Of a DNA stretch of 51,129 nt, positions 28,301 through 38,197 are shown piece by piece. The stretch's first letter is position 1; each line of letters opens with the position of its first letter. The position numbers and the translations under genes were made by a program. The stretch is from Actinomycetes bacterium (lineage in GTDB: Bacteria > Actinomycetota > Actinomycetes > Nanopelagicales > Nanopelagicaceae), in assembly GCA_023252155.1 (NCBI GenBank), contig JAHEXJ010000009.1:1-51129 (forward strand). The letters are read 5' to 3'. The notes under the pieces were generated by a model. That model saw only the letters and a list, made by a program, of their open reading frames with translations, was not told where the DNA came from and ran no database searches.

Positions 28301-28575
28301 CCTCCAAGCGTTGCGAGGACTGCATCGGGTCTTTCCGTTTCGATGATCTTCTCCAAATACTCTGGAGTTATCGGCTCGATGTATGTTGCATCTGCGAATT
28401 CAGGGTCGGTCATAATCGTTGCAGGGTTGGAATTCACCAGCACAACCCGGATTCCTTCTGCGCGAAGTACGCGACAAGCCTGCGTGCCCGAGTAGTCGAA
28501 TTCGCATGCCTGGCCAATGACAATCGGACCGCTGCCGATCACCAACACACTTTTAATTGAGGTATCTAGCGGCAT
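25306..28575 (-). CDS. carB: Carbamoyl-phosphate synthase large subunit
   Basis: Makes carbamoyl phosphate from bicarbonate, ATP and ammonia delivered by CarA. The 1,089-residue length is usual. It contains two homologous ATP-grasp halves (about 1-550 and 551-940), each beginning with a G-S-G-P-x-x-I-G-Q motif, and a C-terminal MGS-like allosteric domain (about 945-1089) that in relatives binds UMP. The ATG overlaps the carA stop by one base (TAATG). Confidence 0.98.
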   Translation of the reverse strand: MPLDTSIKSVLVIGSGPIVIGQACEFDYSGTQACRVLRAEGIRVVLVNSNPATIMTDPEFADATYIEPITPEYLEKIIETERPDAVLATLGGQTALNAAMSLYERGTLQRFGVRLIGADVDAIQRGENRELFRDIVEKVGGESAQSIICHTLEDCLTAAELLKYPVVVRPSFTMGGLGSGIAFDSLQLQQIAGAGLRHSPTSEVLLEESILGWKEFELEVMRDHSDNVVIVCGIENVDPMGVHTGDSITVAPAMTLTDVEYQRLRDLSLKIIREVGVDTGGCNIQFAVNPDTGRIIVIEMNPRVSRSSALASKATGFPIAKIATKLAIGYTLNEIQNDITKVTPASFEPTLDYVVVKVPRFAFEKFPDADPRLTTTMKSVGEAMAIGRSFAEALQKALRSLERKEAPFTWPSDKSESVKRALLASMQIPTEYRLKEVQQALWLGATIEEVYAATKIDRWYLNQICAINAHAVEIAAPGELTEDLLKSAKQMGFSDIQIASLRGVSEEDVRRQRHHLNIRPVYKTVDTCAAEFEAFTPYHYSSYEEETEVRPRIKPAVIILGSGPNRIGQGIEFDYSCVHASFELHDRNYETIMVNCNPETVSTDYDTSDRLYFEPLTLEDVLEVVYAEMQAGPVMGVITQLGGQTPLGLAAALKAAGVTILGTSPEAINLAEERGAFGLVLKEQGLVAPSFGMAASHQEALEIAHRIGYPVLVRPSFVLGGRGMEIVYDDASLGGFITRATDITPDHPVLVDRFLDSAIEIDVDALFDGHELFLGGVMEHIEEAGIHSGDSACVIPSMTLSAEQHVDIREATEKIARGVGVSGLINIQFAMADRVLYVLEANPRASRTVPFVSKATGVPLAKAAARIALGSSIAELREEGLLPAEGDGKAKGVSVKEAVLPWNRFRRTDGRGVDAVLGPEMRSTGEVMGIAHTFGESYSKSQIAAFGPLPKSGQVFISLAGKDKASGVDPARALSEMGFGLIATAGTAAYLAEHGIKTTTVRKNSEGPGLFGERTAVDLIASGSIDLVINTPVGRGTRQDGWLIRTAAVQRSIPCITTTAGFNAAVAGIASLQRGEFSVRPLQEWLAQA

Positions 28576-29696
28576 TAGGCGTCGACTCGTTTCGTAGACA
28601 TCATTTCTGTAAAGCGATCAAAAAGGTATGCTGCATCGTGGGGCCCTGCCGCTGCTTCTGGGTGATACTGAACGCTGAACGCAGGAATCTCCAACATTCG
28701 AATTCCTTCAACTACGCCGTCGTTCAAGCTGATATGGCTAACCTCTCCCGGTCCATAAACCGTCGTGAACGTGTCATCGGTTGGAGCCTGCAGTGCGAAC
28801 CCATGATTGTGCGCCGTAATTTCAACTTTCCCTGTCGTCTTATCCAAGACTGGTTGATTAATTCCTCGATGACCAAACTGAAGTTTGTAGGTGCTAAAAC
28901 CAAGGGCTCGACCAAGTATCTGGTGCCCAAAGCAAATTCCAAAGATCGGAATTTCTGCGGAGAGCAGGGAACGAACAAGGTCCACAACTTCGTTCATCGT
29001 TGCAGGATCTCCGGGGCCGTTGGAGAGGAAGACTCCATCAGGTGCGAGTTCTTGAATTTGCGCGAAGGTGGTGTCAAAAGGCATGACGTGAACTTCAACG
29101 CCACGTTCTGAGAGCAGTCGAGGCGTTGAATGTTTAATCCCCAAGTCGACCGCCGCCACAGTAAAACGCTTCTCACCAATCGCTGGAACGATATAGGTTT
29201 TCGAGGTCGACACGTCCTCCACTAAGTGCGCACCGGCCATCGAGGGGCTCTTCCTGACTTCAATAACCATCTCTTCTCGCGTCATATTCATATCGGAAAA
29301 GATCCCGACTCGCATCGCGCCTCGGTCGCGGAGGTGGCGTGTGAGTGCACGAGTATCAATTCCTTGAATGCACACGATCCCCTGGGAAACCAATTCATCT
29401 GCAAGGCTTCCAGAACTTCTCCAATTGCTCGTGAGTGTCGAGGGGTTTCTGACTGCGAAGCCAGCCACCCAAATCTTGTGTGATTCGTTATCTTCAAAAT
29501 TGACGCCGGTGTTGCCGATGTGCGGCGCGGTCATTGCAACAACTTGCTTGTGATACGAAGGATCTGTCAGGGTTTCTTGATAACCCGTCATCCCTGTGGC
29601 AAAGACGGCCTCACCAAAAGTCTTGCCAGTGGCTCCCCAACTTCTACCTTCGAAGATTCGCCCATCGTCGAGAACAAGGTATGCCTTAGTTGCCAT
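28575..29696 (-). CDS. carA: Carbamoyl-phosphate synthase small subunit (glutaminase)
   Basis: Hydrolyses glutamine and feeds ammonia to CarB. The 373-residue protein has the N-terminal CarA domain (about 1-150) and a class I amidotransferase domain with the nucleophile motif G-I-C-F-G-H-Q and the H-P-E of Y-H-P-E-A. It overlaps pyrC by 11 bases at its start and carB by one base at its end. Confidence 0.98.
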   Translation of the reverse strand: MATKAYLVLDDGRIFEGRSWGATGKTFGEAVFATGMTGYQETLTDPSYHKQVVAMTAPHIGNTGVNFEDNESHKIWVAGFAVRNPSTLTSNWRSSGSLADELVSQGIVCIQGIDTRALTRHLRDRGAMRVGIFSDMNMTREEMVIEVRKSPSMAGAHLVEDVSTSKTYIVPAIGEKRFTVAAVDLGIKHSTPRLLSERGVEVHVMPFDTTFAQIQELAPDGVFLSNGPGDPATMNEVVDLVRSLLSAEIPIFGICFGHQILGRALGFSTYKLQFGHRGINQPVLDKTTGKVEITAHNHGFALQAPTDDTFTTVYGPGEVSHISLNDGVVEGIRMLEIPAFSVQYHPEAAAGPHDAAYLFDRFTEMMSTKRVDA

Positions 29697-30999
29697 GTGT
29701 TGCGCTCTCTAACTTCGCATCAAGAACGGTTGGGATCCCTCTGTAGAACGTGGCGACTACGGATCCAGGGAATTCCATGCCGTGATACGGCGTATTTCTG
29801 CTGCGAGAGGCGACCAGATCTCGATCCACTTTCCATGCACGCGTCGGGTTAACGATGGTCAGGTGGGCAGTCGATCCGATTTTCAATCCTTGACCGTGGT
29901 CCGCGTAGCCGCCGATACGCGCAGGCGACGTTGACATGCGCATTGCTAAGTCACCCCAGGACATCATCGCCGTATCGATCATTGTTGCTTGCACGATCGA
30001 CAGTGCTGTCTCAAGTCCCAGCATTCCAAAGGATGCCGCCTGCCATTCGCATTCTTTGTTCTCGGCCGGATGCGGCGCGTGGTCAGTGGCGACAATATCG
30101 ATCGTTCCGTCTGCCAATCCCTCACGAAGTGCCATCACGTCTCTTTGGGTACGAAGCGGTGGATTCACCTTGTAGATCGGGTCGTAAGACTCTGCTAGGT
30201 CATCAGTAAGTAGCAAATGGTGCGGAGTAACTTCCGCGCTTACTTGAATCCCTCGAGCTTTGGCCCACCTAATAATGTCTACACCTCCGGCCGAGGTGAC
30301 GTGGCAAACATGCAACCGTGATTGGACGTGATCTGCCAAGAGGACATCGCGAGCAATGATCGATTCTTCGGCGACTGCGGGCCAACCTTTAAGTCCTAGT
30401 TTCGAAGAGATAAGTCCCTCATTCATCTGGGCATCTTTAGTTAAATGAGGATCCTGCGCATGCTGGGCAATCACTCCATCGAATTTTTTTACATATTCAA
30501 GAGCTCTGCGCATGACCATCGGATCAAAGACACAGTTTCCATCATCGCTAAATATTCGTACTCGTGCTTTGGAGTCCGCCATCGCTCCGAGCTCGGCTAA
30601 TGCAGTTCCACCAAGACCCTGTGTTACCGCACCGATTGGGAATACATCACACAACCCTGTGGCCTGTCCCAAGGCGTAGACCTGCTCCACAACCCCGGCT
30701 GTATCGGCAACGGGGAAAGTGTTGGCCATTGCAGACACTGCTGTAAAGCCACCCTTTGCGGCCGCGCGCGAACCTGATTCGACAGTCTCCGAATCCTCAC
30801 GTCCGGGTTCACGAAGATGAGTGTGCAGGTCCACAAACCCCGGCAAGATGATGCAGCCGTTAATGGAAATCTTTTGAAGGTTCGTCGCGCCTAATGTCGA
30901 AACGACTGATTCAATTTGATTGATCAACCCATCCTTGATGAGCACTTGAACCGCCTTGCCATCAGCGAGGACACCACCGTCGAGCAGATAGTCGGTCAT
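29686..30999 (-). CDS. pyrC: Dihydroorotase
   Basis: Cyclises carbamoyl aspartate to dihydroorotate. The 437-residue amidohydrolase has the zinc motif [10 protein letters not shown] near residue 57, a later metal His in [14 protein letters not shown], and the catalytic Asp in A-T-D-H-A-P-H. It is the class I (PyrC/allantoinase-like) type found in Gram-positive bacteria. It overlaps pyrB by 4 bases and carA by 11 bases. Confidence 0.97.
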   Translation of the reverse strand: MTDYLLDGGVLADGKAVQVLIKDGLINQIESVVSTLGATNLQKISINGCIILPGFVDLHTHLREPGREDSETVESGSRAAAKGGFTAVSAMANTFPVADTAGVVEQVYALGQATGLCDVFPIGAVTQGLGGTALAELGAMADSKARVRIFSDDGNCVFDPMVMRRALEYVKKFDGVIAQHAQDPHLTKDAQMNEGLISSKLGLKGWPAVAEESIIARDVLLADHVQSRLHVCHVTSAGGVDIIRWAKARGIQVSAEVTPHHLLLTDDLAESYDPIYKVNPPLRTQRDVMALREGLADGTIDIVATDHAPHPAENKECEWQAASFGMLGLETALSIVQATMIDTAMMSWGDLAMRMSTSPARIGGYADHGQGLKIGSTAHLTIVNPTRAWKVDRDLVASRSRNTPYHGMEFPGSVVATFYRGIPTVLDAKLESATHGN

Positions 31000-31949
31000 T
31001 GGGTGATCTCTCCATCTTCGCTCGGCGCACCTGCTAAAAGTAAGTAAAGAACGGCCATTCTAACGCTCACGCCGTTGGTCACTTGTTCGAGAATGACCGA
31101 GCGCGCGCTATCTGCACATTCAGCCGTAATTTCCAATCCACGATTCATAGGACCTGGATGCATAATGATCGCGGTTGGTTTCATCTTCTTAAGTCGGTCG
31201 GCGTTTAGGCCGTAATAATGTGAATATTCACGGGCAGTCGGGAAGAAGAAATCACTCATTCGTTCTTGCTGAACTCGTAGCATCATGACCGCGTCAACTA
31301 GCGGAAGAACAGAGTCAAAATCGTAAGAGATTTGGACTGGCCATGTTGAAGCACCGATGGGAAGAAGAGTTGGTGGGGCAACCAAAATTACTTGCGCTCC
31401 AAGAAGTGAGAGCAAGTGAACATCTGATCTCGCAACCCGCGAATGAAGAATGTCGCCCACAATTGCGATCGTTAGACCTCGAAGGTCTCCAGTTCCGACC
31501 CTAAGATGCTGACGAATAGTAAATGCATCCAATAAGGCTTGAGTCGGATGCTCGTGTGTTCCATCGCCGGCGTTGATAACACTCCCCGAAGTCCAGTGAG
31601 AGTTCGCAAGGCGCTGCGCTGCACCGGATGCCGAGTGGCGGAGGATGACAGCGTCTGCGCCCATCGCTTGAAGAGTTTGCGCGGTGTCCTTCAAGGATTC
31701 GCCTTTGCTTGCGCTGGATCCCTTTGCAGAGAAATTAATAACGTCTGCTGACAATCTTTTTGCCGCGGCTTCGAAAGAGATTCGAGTACGGGTTGAATCT
31801 TCGAAAAACAGGTTGACTATGGTGCGCCCTCGAAGTGTCGGAAGCTTCTTGACCGGACCTTCAGAAATTCGCGCCATTTCCGCAGCAGTGTCGAGAATCC
31901 TTATCGCTTGCGTGTATGTGAGATCAGAAGTTGATAGAAGGTGTCGCAT
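30996..31949 (-). CDS. pyrB: Aspartate carbamoyltransferase catalytic chain
   Basis: Transfers the carbamoyl group to aspartate. The 317-residue protein contains the carbamoyl-phosphate motif S-T-R-T-R, the H-P-T-Q-A-L motif and M-H-P-G-P-M-N-R-G. No pyrI regulatory chain follows, as in other Gram-positive operons. The gene starts 5 bases after pyrR and ends in a 4-base overlap with pyrC. Confidence 0.97.
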   Translation of the reverse strand: MRHLLSTSDLTYTQAIRILDTAAEMARISEGPVKKLPTLRGRTIVNLFFEDSTRTRISFEAAAKRLSADVINFSAKGSSASKGESLKDTAQTLQAMGADAVILRHSASGAAQRLANSHWTSGSVINAGDGTHEHPTQALLDAFTIRQHLRVGTGDLRGLTIAIVGDILHSRVARSDVHLLSLLGAQVILVAPPTLLPIGASTWPVQISYDFDSVLPLVDAVMMLRVQQERMSDFFFPTAREYSHYYGLNADRLKKMKPTAIIMHPGPMNRGLEITAECADSARSVILEQVTNGVSVRMAVLYLLLAGAPSEDGEITQ

Positions 31950-31954
31950 ATTGC

Positions 31955-32572
<618 letters not shown>

Positions 32573-32614
32573 TCAAACCGTGGATAACTCGGAGGTGGGT
32601 ACGGCAGTTTTTTC

Positions 32615-32620
32615 TAGGCT
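32615..32620 (+). promoter_or_regulatory. Candidate -10 box for a leaderless bldD-like transcript
   Basis: TAGGCT lies exactly six bases before the ATG, the same geometry as at serB. No ribosome binding site lies between. No -35 is evident. Confidence 0.45.
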
Positions 32621-32626
32621 TGCGAC

Positions 32627-33133
32627 ATGAGTCCCGATTCAATCCAAGAGATCATCGCCCGCCAGATTCGAGCCCTACGTAAGGCTCGAGGCTGGTCACT
32701 TTCGCAGGTGGAATCCATGTCGAGAGGGTCAATATCGGCCGTGGCTCTGGGTTCCTACGAGAGATGCGATCGCGCCATAAGCGTGCGCAAGCTAGTCGAG
32801 ATCGCGCAATTCTTTGACGTTCCACTCACCCACCTATTGGGGCAAGCCAAAAGGGTTACAGGTCCTGATCAGATAACGCCACTCGTGATTGATCTGCGAC
32901 GGATGAAGGTGATTTCGAAGAATCTGAATGCACGGGGGGACGCCACATTGATCGCGCTGACCACATTGGTTACCTCCATCGCACATAGGCGAGGAGATTG
33001 GAACGCTGAAGTCATGAGCCTTCGGCAGAGCGATCTTTCGACTCTTTCACTGATGACCATGATCTCCGAAGAGGAGGTAAAACAATCCTTAAACACAATG
33101 AAACTTTTACTTACAGGGCCAAATCACCCTTAA
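32627..33133 (+). CDS. bldD: BldD-like transcriptional regulator with c-di-GMP signature
   Basis: A 168-residue protein with an N-terminal Xre-type helix-turn-helix (about 8-72) and a C-terminal domain like that of Streptomyces BldD. The C-terminal domain has R-G-D (122-124), eight residues, then R-Q-S-D (133-136). This matches the R-x-D-x8-R-x-x-D signature through which BldD binds c-di-GMP and dimerises on DNA. Its location between pyrR and nusB is the usual actinobacterial place. The transcript is probably leaderless. The 3' end overlaps convergent nusB by 23 bases. Targets are unknown in this organism. Confidence 0.92.
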   Translation: MSPDSIQEIIARQIRALRKARGWSLSQVESMSRGSISAVALGSYERCDRAISVRKLVEIAQFFDVPLTHLLGQAKRVTGPDQITPLVIDLRRMKVISKNLNARGDATLIALTTLVTSIAHRRGDWNAEVMSLRQSDLSTLSLMTMISEEEVKQSLNTMKLLLTGPNHP

Positions 33134-33533
33134 TCGAGGAAATGCGTCCAAGGACCCCATGCACGTAGCCAGCAGATTCTTCGGTGGAAAGCATTGCCGC
33201 CATCGTTAAGGCTTCATCGATTGCGACGGCATCAGGCAAATCATCTGCCCAAAGAATCTCGTATATGGCAATCCTGAGAATATTCCGATCGACGATTGGG
33301 AGGCGATCCATATCCCAGCCCTGGGCGTAGGTCGAAATGAGTTCGTCGATCTTCCGGCGGTGATCTACGACTCCAGTGACCAGTTCCTTCGCGTATTCGC
33401 GAATGGGGCGGGTGTCTGGGCCTTCGATAACTTCCAAGCGAGACTGCAAGAGTTCCGTCGGCGAGGACTGCCGGATATCGGATTCAAATAAAATATCCAG
33501 AGCCTGCTTGCGCGCTTTGCTCCGTGCCGACAC
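33111..33533 (-). CDS. nusB: Transcription antitermination factor NusB
   Basis: Binds boxA RNA with NusE (S10) during rRNA transcription. The all-helical 140-residue protein begins with S-K-A-R-K-Q-A-L-D-I-L-F-E-S-D and contains L-P-I-V-D-R-N-I-L-R-I-A-I-Y-E-I-L and the conserved A-I-D-E-A-L. The efp stop and the nusB start share one base, so they are coupled. Confidence 0.97.
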   Translation of the reverse strand: MSARSKARKQALDILFESDIRQSSPTELLQSRLEVIEGPDTRPIREYAKELVTGVVDHRRKIDELISTYAQGWDMDRLPIVDRNILRIAIYEILWADDLPDAVAIDEALTMAAMLSTEESAGYVHGVLGRISSIKGDLAL

Positions 33534-34093
33534 TAGTTCGCGCGACCCAAGTACGAACCATCTCGTGTGTCTACCAAAACTTTTTCGTCCTGCTTGATGA
33601 AAAGCGGTACTTGAATTTCAAGTCCAGTTTCCAAAGTCGCAGGCTTGGTGCCCCCAGAGGAGCGATCACCTTGAAGGCCCGGCTCGGTATAGGTGATGGT
33701 CAATGGAACGGAAGCGGCCAATTCGATGTAGAGCGGCGTGCCTTCATGCACTGCGACCACTGCATCGGTATTTTCGAGCATGTACTTTGCGGCATCGCCT
33801 ACGATATCGGCCGGAATTGAGACTTGATCGTAGGTCTTGGCGTCCATGAAAACGTAGTCAGAACCGTCGTGGTAGAGATACTGCATATCGCGCTTTTCAA
33901 GGATGGCGATATCAATTTTTACCCCCGCGTTGTATGTCCGGTCTACGACTTTGCCCGTCATGACTGACTTGAGCTTGGTACGCACGAAGGCAGGACCCTT
34001 ACCTGGCTTCACGTGCTGAAACTCGACGACATTCCAGAGCTGTCCATCGATATCCAGCGTCATGCCATTCTTAAGGTCGTTTGTTGATGCCAC
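33533..34093 (-). CDS. efp: Translation elongation factor P
   Basis: Rescues ribosomes stalled at proline runs. The 186-residue, three-domain protein carries the loop V-K-P-G-K-G-P-A-F with the tip lysine that inserts near the peptidyl-transferase centre. No modifying enzyme is encoded nearby. GTG 34091-34093 is preferred because the protein then starts A-S-T-N-D-L-K-N-G after the initiator, as in other actinobacteria. TTG 34097-34099, with AGGGA five bases upstream, is an alternative that adds two residues. It is followed at once by nusB. Confidence 0.97.
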   Translation of the reverse strand: MASTNDLKNGMTLDIDGQLWNVVEFQHVKPGKGPAFVRTKLKSVMTGKVVDRTYNAGVKIDIAILEKRDMQYLYHDGSDYVFMDAKTYDQVSIPADIVGDAAKYMLENTDAVVAVHEGTPLYIELAASVPLTITYTEPGLQGDRSSGGTKPATLETGLEIQVPLFIKQDEKVLVDTRDGSYLGRAN

Positions 34094-34157
34094 AATCAAT
34101 CCAATCCCTGATCGCGTATTTCACGTCAAGAGGAGAAGGATACCCGCTAAATAAGAC

Positions 34158-34592
34158 CTACTTTTCCAGCAGATTGCGCATGGCCTCCAAGGCGAGGAGG
34201 TAGGAATTGGGTCCAAATCCGGCAATAGTCCCGTTGGCCACGCCAGAAATGACGGATGTGTGCCGGAATTCCTCGCGAGAAAGTGGATTGGATAGATGCA
34301 CCTCAATCAATGGGGTCTTAACTAATTCAGCCGCATCGCGAATTGCATAGGAGTAATGAGTAAAGGCTGCAGGGTTGATTATTACTGGCAACTTTTCATC
34401 GGCAGCTTCGTGCAACCACGCAATAATCTGAGCCTCATCATCGCTCTGACGGATATCTGCCGAGAACCCCAACTTCGATGCATGCGATGTAATCAATTCG
34501 ACCAACTGCGGATATGACAAGTCGCCATAAAGGGAGGAGTCTCGGATATCTAGGCGCGAAAGATTTGGTCCATTAATAATCAGTACCTTCAT
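34158..34592 (-). CDS. aroQ: 3-dehydroquinate dehydratase, type II
   Basis: Third step of the shikimate pathway. The 144-residue dodecameric-type enzyme has I-N-G-P-N-L-S-R-L with a catalytic tyrosine in S-L-Y-G, N-P-A-A-F-T-H-Y-S-Y and E-V-H-L-S-N-P with the catalytic His. The ATG overlaps the aroB stop by 4 bases. The 64-base gap to efp holds no recognised feature. Confidence 0.96.
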   Translation of the reverse strand: MKVLIINGPNLSRLDIRDSSLYGDLSYPQLVELITSHASKLGFSADIRQSDDEAQIIAWLHEAADEKLPVIINPAAFTHYSYAIRDAAELVKTPLIEVHLSNPLSREEFRHTSVISGVANGTIAGFGPNSYLLALEAMRNLLEK

Positions 34593-35644
34593 GAACTAAC
34601 CCTCTCATAGGCCCCGGCCAAGTCGCTCTCAGAAAGGTCTTCGAGTCGGACGGTTGTGCCGATCTTGGTTATGGCAACAAAGCGAACTGAATTTCCGCGT
34701 GCCTTCTTATCCAGAGAAAGTAGAGGCAAGAGTTCGGGCCAAGCCGAGGCTGGATAGGTAACGGGCAGACCCAATCGGACTAGAAGCGAACGATGCAATG
34801 ACACTAGTTCTTCAGTTATCAGACCCTTCATATGCGCGAGTTCGGCAACGTAGACCAAGCCAATGGCGACCGCTTCCCCGTGACGGAGGGCAAACTTGCT
34901 GTGAAGCTCAATCGCATGGCCCATAGTGTGACCGTAATTCAGAACTTCCCGTGCAAAACCCTCTTTGAAATCCTCTCCCACAACGCGCCCTTTGATTTCA
35001 ATGGATCGGGTAATCAATTCTTCCGTAAGACGTTTTGCAATACGGACCTCCGGCAAATCCTTGCCCGATAGAAGACTCAAGATCTCGCGATCGGCAATGA
35101 ATCCGCATTTAACAACTTCAGCCAAACCTGCTGAGAAATCTCGATCGCTAAGTGTTTCAAGCCAGTGAGTATCAACCAAGACTTCAATTGGCGAATGGAA
35201 AGCACCAACAAGATTTTTCCCAAAAGAGGTATTGAGGCCAGTCTTACCGCCGACTGCCGCATCAACCATTCCGGCCAAAGTTGTTGGAACCGCCACCCAA
35301 TCGATGCCACGCAACCACGTCGCGGCCGCGAATCCTGCGATATCGGTTGTTGCCCCGCCGCCGATGGCTACCACAAGGTCGCTGCGCGTGAATCCTGCAG
35401 CAGCAAGCCGAGTCCACAACGATTCTAAGGTAGAAGAATCCTTTCCTTCTTCTCCGTCAGGGATTTCAAGAATGACAATCCTAGAATCCCCACTTTGAAT
35501 CGACTCAATCCGCGGACGCATCGCCGTAGATACGACGATGGCGATTCGTGATCGACCCTCCATAATACGAATGAGTTCGTCTTGCCAGTTGCAGCCAATC
35601 GTGACTTCGTATCGCCGTTCTGCATTCACTTCGACTTTATGCAT
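34589..35644 (-). CDS. aroB: 3-dehydroquinate synthase
   Basis: Cyclises DAHP to 3-dehydroquinate with NAD and a divalent metal. The 351-residue protein shows the NAD-binding G-G-G-A-T-T-D-I-A-G-F-A-A-A-T-W and P-T-T-L-A-G-M-V-D-A-A-V-G-G-K-T, the metal ligand region with L-A-E-V-V-K-C-G, and G-H-T-M-G-H-A-I-E. Its start shares one base with the aroK stop, and it overlaps aroQ by 4 bases. Confidence 0.97.
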   Translation of the reverse strand: MHKVEVNAERRYEVTIGCNWQDELIRIMEGRSRIAIVVSTAMRPRIESIQSGDSRIVILEIPDGEEGKDSSTLESLWTRLAAAGFTRSDLVVAIGGGATTDIAGFAAATWLRGIDWVAVPTTLAGMVDAAVGGKTGLNTSFGKNLVGAFHSPIEVLVDTHWLETLSDRDFSAGLAEVVKCGFIADREILSLLSGKDLPEVRIAKRLTEELITRSIEIKGRVVGEDFKEGFAREVLNYGHTMGHAIELHSKFALRHGEAVAIGLVYVAELAHMKGLITEELVSLHRSLLVRLGLPVTYPASAWPELLPLLSLDKKARGNSVRFVAITKIGTTVRLEDLSESDLAGAYERVSS

Positions 35645-36153
35645 CAGATTCCTGCCTTCGACAAAATTTCGCCGACGATCTCATTGACACTTCGATCCTC
35701 AACTTCTATCTTCGTGGCTGCAAGAGATTCATAGATGGGCCTGCGAGCATCCATGAGAGTTTGCCACTTCTGTCTGGGATTGCTTAGCAAGAGCGGCCGA
35801 TCGCGATTAAAACCAATCCTTGGTGCAGCAACCGCCAATGAAACGTCTAGAAAAATAACTTTGGTATCTGCCATTCGTAATGCCTCGGCCACTCCAGAAG
35901 TCAGGACTGCTCCTCCACCCAAGGAAAGTACTCCGCCTACATTTTTCAACGCCTCGATGCAGATGCGTTCTTCGACCTTGCGAAAATGCGCCTCGCCTTC
36001 GTCGACGAAAATTTGCGAAACACTTTTGCCTTGATCGATTTCTATCAATGTATCGGTGTCAGCAAAGTCGACGTCCAGTGATTTCGCCAAAGCACGACCG
36101 ATACTCGTTTTCCCAGCCCCCGGGGGACCTATGAGCACTACACGTGGCGTCAT
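35644..36153 (-). CDS. aroK: Shikimate kinase
   Basis: Phosphorylates shikimate. The 169-residue P-loop kinase begins M-T-P-R-V-V-L-I and shows G-P-P-G-A-G-K-T-S-I-G (Walker A), D-T-D-T-L-I-E with the shikimate-binding Asp, S-L-G-G-G-A-V and the lid R-D-R-P-L-L. I chose ATG 36151-36153, four bases after the aroC stop. A longer frame from 36342 would lie inside aroC and add unrelated residues. Confidence 0.97.
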   Translation of the reverse strand: MTPRVVLIGPPGAGKTSIGRALAKSLDVDFADTDTLIEIDQGKSVSQIFVDEGEAHFRKVEERICIEALKNVGGVLSLGGGAVLTSGVAEALRMADTKVIFLDVSLAVAAPRIGFNRDRPLLLSNPRQKWQTLMDARRPIYESLAATKIEVEDRSVNEIVGEILSKAGI

Positions 36154-36157
36154 TGCG

Positions 36158-37345
36158 TTATTTGAATCGAAGGTTCTGAAGGTATGTCTGGTAGTTACGC
36201 CGGGTTTCCTCCACGCTGTCACCACCGAATTTTTCGAGAACCGCCTCAGCCAATACGAGGGCGACCATTGCTTCGGCAACAATCCCCGCAGCGGGTACGG
36301 CGCAGACATCCGAACGCTGGTTGATGGCCTTCGCGCTTTCACCAGAAGCCAGATCTACAGTATCGAGCGCCTTTGGAACCGTCGATATCGGTTTCATCGC
36401 AGCTCGAACCCGCAAAACTTCACCGTTTGTCATACCGCCTTCAGTCCCGCCGGCACGGTCTGTTCGACGATGGATCAAACCGTCGGAGCCAACCTCAATT
36501 TCGTCGTGCGCAACAGAGCCTCGCCTAGTAGCCGATGTAAATCCGTCTCCGATTTCGACACCTTTAATTGCCTGAATTCCCATCATCCCCGCTGCCAACC
36601 GCGCATCAAGTCGTCGATCCCAATGAACGTAGGAACCCAATCCGGGTGGAAGATCAAAGACCAATACTTCAACTACACCGCCGAGGGTGTCGCCATCAGT
36701 TCGTGCTGACTCAATCTCGGCAACCATCGCCAAACTTGTTTTCGGGTCCGCGCAACGAACCAGATCTTCATCTATGCGAGCCTGATCTTGAGATGTAGGA
36801 AGCGCGGATGTCTCTGGCACACGCACTGAGCCAATCGATAGGACGTGGCTGATAATTGTTGCCCCAATAGTTTGCTGGAGGAAGCGACGAGCAACCGCGC
36901 CAAGGGCTACTCGCGCAGCGGTTTCTCGTGCACTTGCTCGTTCTAGGACTGGTCTGGCATCAGCAAGATCGTATTTTTGCATTCCCGCCAGATCGGCATG
37001 GCCTGGTCTAGGTCGAGTAAGAGGCGCGTTCCGAGCCAAGCTTTCAATTTCACCTTCAGGTAATGGATCGGCCGACATTACCTTCTCCCATTTTGGCCAC
37101 TCTGAATTACCAATTTGGATGGCAATCGGCCCGCCCTGAGTCAAGCCCAGCCTTATACCGCCAAGGATTGTGACTTTATCGGCCTCAAAATTCTGTCTTG
37201 CTCCTCGCCCAAAACCCAATCGTCTACGGCGTAGTTCTGCATCGATATCAGCCGTGGTGATCTCAACCGATGCGGGCATGCCTTCCAAAATCGCGGTCAA
37301 TGCCTGCCCGTGGGATTCTCCTGCTGTCAGCCAACGCATGGGCAT
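36158..37345 (-). CDS. aroC: Chorismate synthase
   Basis: Converts EPSP to chorismate with reduced FMN. The 395-residue protein starts [13 protein letters not shown], and contains [27 protein letters not shown] and D-T-L-G-G. It has usual length and all signatures. The 51-base gap to aroE holds only three short tandem repeats. No good ribosome site is seen before the ATG. Confidence 0.97.
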   Translation of the reverse strand: MPMRWLTAGESHGQALTAILEGMPASVEITTADIDAELRRRRLGFGRGARQNFEADKVTILGGIRLGLTQGGPIAIQIGNSEWPKWEKVMSADPLPEGEIESLARNAPLTRPRPGHADLAGMQKYDLADARPVLERASARETAARVALGAVARRFLQQTIGATIISHVLSIGSVRVPETSALPTSQDQARIDEDLVRCADPKTSLAMVAEIESARTDGDTLGGVVEVLVFDLPPGLGSYVHWDRRLDARLAAGMMGIQAIKGVEIGDGFTSATRRGSVAHDEIEVGSDGLIHRRTDRAGGTEGGMTNGEVLRVRAAMKPISTVPKALDTVDLASGESAKAINQRSDVCAVPAAGIVAEAMVALVLAEAVLEKFGGDSVEETRRNYQTYLQNLRFK

Positions 37346-37377
37346 ATTGTGGCAGAGATTGGTCTACCCCCGTTGCA

Positions 37378-37400
37378 AACTACCTAACTACCCTAACTAC
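37378..37400. repeat. Three tandem copies of an 8-9 base unit between aroE and aroC
   Basis: AACTACCT, AACTACCCT and AACTACATG follow one another; on the minus strand they read as (G)TAGTTAGG units. The last copy contains the aroE stop codon. Probably slippage-derived; no function is evident. Confidence 0.7.
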
Positions 37401-38197
37401 ATGGCGGCAAGACAGGCTGTTCGAAGAATCGGGGCAAGTTCGGCACGATCAACAGCTAATCCGGTCATCAAAGAAACTTGGTCAATCCCTTGATGGATCA
37501 ATAGATCGAGTCCATCAATTCCGTAACCCTTCAATGAACGCCATTTCGCCAAGAACTTAGTAGGCCACGGGTTATATAGGGCCTCGAAATAAACCCCTGC
37601 TAAGTCTTCGTCGAGACCTTCGCAGTAGGAATCCGCCACTCCCGCAGGTGTTGCATTTATCAGGAGATCGGTGGGAGTTAATTCGGCCCCCCAAGGAAGG
37701 AATATCAACTCCGATAGCGGCGCGGCCTTCCTCATTGAAGTTTCACGTTCTGCGCTTCGATGGATGACTCTTATCTTGAGCCCAGATCGATCGCAAGCAG
37801 CAGCGGCAGAGCGTGCCGTGGCGCCCGAGCCGATGATGGTCAGGCTATGGAAATCACTGGCATCGTGGGCAAGCAAGGCTTGTGTAAATCCATTTACATC
37901 CGTCGTTACGGCTTTCCAACCACTGACAGTGCGAAGAAGAGTGTTCGCTGAATTAATTCTGCGTGCAAGATCGTCGACTTCGGTTGCAATTGAGAGGATC
38001 TCCTCTTTCAAGGGCATAGTTAAGGAAAGCCCTGTCCAAGATTCATCCAATGAAGCCATGAAGTCGCGCAATCTTGCCACGTCCACGTCAATTGCCTCGT
38101 ACTGCCCATCGACACCAAGACACTTATAAGCAGTGCGGTGCAAAGTGGGCGACAAAGAATGCGAAATAGGTGAGCCAAGTACCGCTGCGCGAATCAT
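37397..38197 (-). CDS. aroE: Shikimate dehydrogenase
   Basis: Reduces 3-dehydroshikimate with NADPH. The 266-residue protein has the substrate motif G-S-P-I-S-H-S-L-S-P, the catalytic Lys in L-T-M-P-L-K, the nucleotide loop G-S-G-A-T-A-R-S and I-N-A-T-P-A-G. ATG 38195-38197 overlaps the mltG stop (ATGA) and gives the family N-terminus; a longer frame to 38320 is spurious. With aroC, aroK, aroB and aroQ it forms a nearly complete shikimate cluster lacking only aroA and the DAHP synthase gene in this window. Confidence 0.95.
   Translation of the reverse strand: MIRAAVLGSPISHSLSPTLHRTAYKCLGVDGQYEAIDVDVARLRDFMASLDESWTGLSLTMPLKEEILSIATEVDDLARRINSANTLLRTVSGWKAVTTDVNGFTQALLAHDASDFHSLTIIGSGATARSAAAACDRSGLKIRVIHRSAERETSMRKAAPLSELIFLPWGAELTPTDLLINATPAGVADSYCEGLDEDLAGVYFEALYNPWPTKFLAKWRSLKGYGIDGLDLLIHQGIDQVSLMTGLAVDRAELAPILRTACLAAM

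Noticed and set aside
36056-36709. Open frame of 217 codons on the plus strand
   Set aside because: It lies entirely opposite aroK and aroC, whose motifs are complete; it is a shadow frame.
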